Source of the DNA: Acidimicrobiaceae bacterium | Lineage (GTDB): Bacteria; Actinomycetota; Acidimicrobiia; Acidimicrobiales; Ilumatobacteraceae | Reading direction: 5' to 3' | Length of the DNA: 5,841 nt | Assembly (NCBI GenBank): GCA_003455715.1 | Contig: DMQJ01000481.1 | Coordinates: forward strand, 1-5,841 | Shown here: in pieces, positions 5,420 through 5,841 of the stretch | Layout of the letters: every line of letters begins with the position of its first letter | Position numbering within the stretch: position 1 is the stretch's first letter | Notes under the pieces: model-generated | The model's input: the letters and a program-made list of their open reading frames with translations, nothing else | Databases searched by the model: none | Told to the model about the DNA's origin: nothing | Made by a program: the position numbers and the translations under genes

Positions 5420-5841
5420 TTACGGCAGCCGCGCCGCCGAGATCACCGTGTTGCGTCCGGCTGACTTTGCTCGGTAGAGGGCGAGGTCGGCGGCTGCAAG
5501 GGCGGCGTCGAAGCCGTCGTGTTGGTCGACCTCGGCGACGCCGATCGATGCGGTCACGGCGAGGCCGGGTGGCCAGGTGGGGTGGCTGGTCTCGGCCACG
5601 AGACGGCGCAGGTTCTCCGCTGTGCGTTCGGCGTCTGGAAGGTCGACTCCTGGGAGGAAGGCGATGAACTCCTCGCCGCCCCAGCGCGCAAACAGGTCGC
5701 CGGCGCGCAGCCCGGCCCGTAGGGCTCGAGCGCAGTGGGCGAGCACGGCGTCGCCAGCGGCGTGGCCGTGGCTGTCGTTCAAAGCTTTGAAGCCGTCGAG
5801 ATCGAGATAGAGCACCGCCGCGGGCGTGCGATAGCGCTCGA
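5420..5841 (-). CDS. GGDEF-domain diguanylate cyclase, C-terminal part (N-terminus beyond window)
   Basis: 139 complete codons are visible; the frame stays open to the right edge, so any sensor or membrane region upstream is unseen. A GGDEF domain makes cyclic di-GMP from two GTP. It shows the metal-binding LDLDGFK segment, the NDSHGHAAGD turn, and the active-site GGEEF (5680-5666). RAGD (5707-5696) lies exactly five residues before GGEEF, matching the RxxD inhibitory site through which product binds back. The end, with ASIGVAEV, DLALYRAKSAGRNTV and a few residues to TAA at 5422-5420, is a normal GGDEF C-terminus, and nothing follows (no EAL domain). An active, product-inhibited cyclase is therefore inferred. 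A GTG at 5815 lies within the domain's first strand and is not a start. It converges with the oxidoreductase gene with no intergenic base and no terminator hairpin that I can see. Confidence 0.95.
   Translation of the reverse strand, partial: ERYRTPAAVLYLDLDGFKALNDSHGHAAGDAVLAHCARALRAGLRAGDLFARWGGEEFIAFLPGVDLPDAERTAENLRRLVAETSHPTWPPGLAVTASIGVAEVDQHDGFDAALAAADLALYRAKSAGRNTVISAARLP

Noticed and set aside
1..5841. Search for CRISPR repeats, insertion-sequence ends, tRNA genes and toxin-antitoxin or defence genes
   Set aside because: No regularly spaced repeats, terminal inverted repeats, cloverleaf-like segments or related protein motifs were seen by eye; almost every base is taken by the six genes described.

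Overview
The window looks like a chromosomal stretch from a GC-rich bacterium, most likely an actinobacterium. The reasons are strong G/C bias at third codon positions, long spurious open frames opposite real genes, GTG starts, and start codons preceded by a TANNNT -10 element instead of a Shine-Dalgarno sequence. An acidimicrobial or similar compact environmental lineage is my guess only. I saw no mobile element, CRISPR array, tRNA, rRNA or phage gene.

The layout, left to right, is six genes ordered minus, minus, plus, minus, plus, minus. (1) Positions 1-1316, minus: a gamma-glutamyltranspeptidase-superfamily hydrolase of the cytoplasmic YwrD/HpxW type, cut at its C-terminus by the window edge. 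(2) 1307-2056, minus: a glycerophosphodiester phosphodiesterase whose end overlaps the start of gene 1, so the two form a translationally coupled pair. (3) 2079-3458, plus: an NAD(P)-dependent aldehyde dehydrogenase, divergent from gene 2 across 22 bp. (4) 3484-4416, minus: a membrane protein with two probable arrestin-like beta domains flanking a two-helix membrane hairpin, convergent with gene 3 across a 25-bp gap that holds a possible terminator. (5) 4451-5419 (or from 4463), plus: a Gfo/Idh/MocA oxidoreductase, divergent from gene 4. (6) 5420-5841, minus: the C-terminal part of a GGDEF diguanylate cyclase, whose stop codon abuts that of gene 5 with no base between.

The gaps are 22, 25, 34 and 0 bp, so regulation must sit in very little DNA. 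The most interesting pattern is that both divergent gaps carry nearly the same core, CAGTATSGT. In both, TANNNT on the plus strand ends exactly 7 nt before a start codon, and a CATACT/GATACT hexamer lies on the opposite strand. I read both as compact bidirectional promoters with leaderless plus-strand transcripts. The other item worth attention is the arrestin-like membrane protein.

Functionally, genes 1-2 could serve intracellular scavenging of amide or gamma-glutamyl compounds and of phospholipid-derived glycerophosphodiesters, and gene 3 would oxidise an aldehyde. No single pathway linking all of them is evident. Genes 4 to 6 look like independent housekeeping or signalling genes. Most of the window is ordinary, and no new multi-gene system is convincingly visible.
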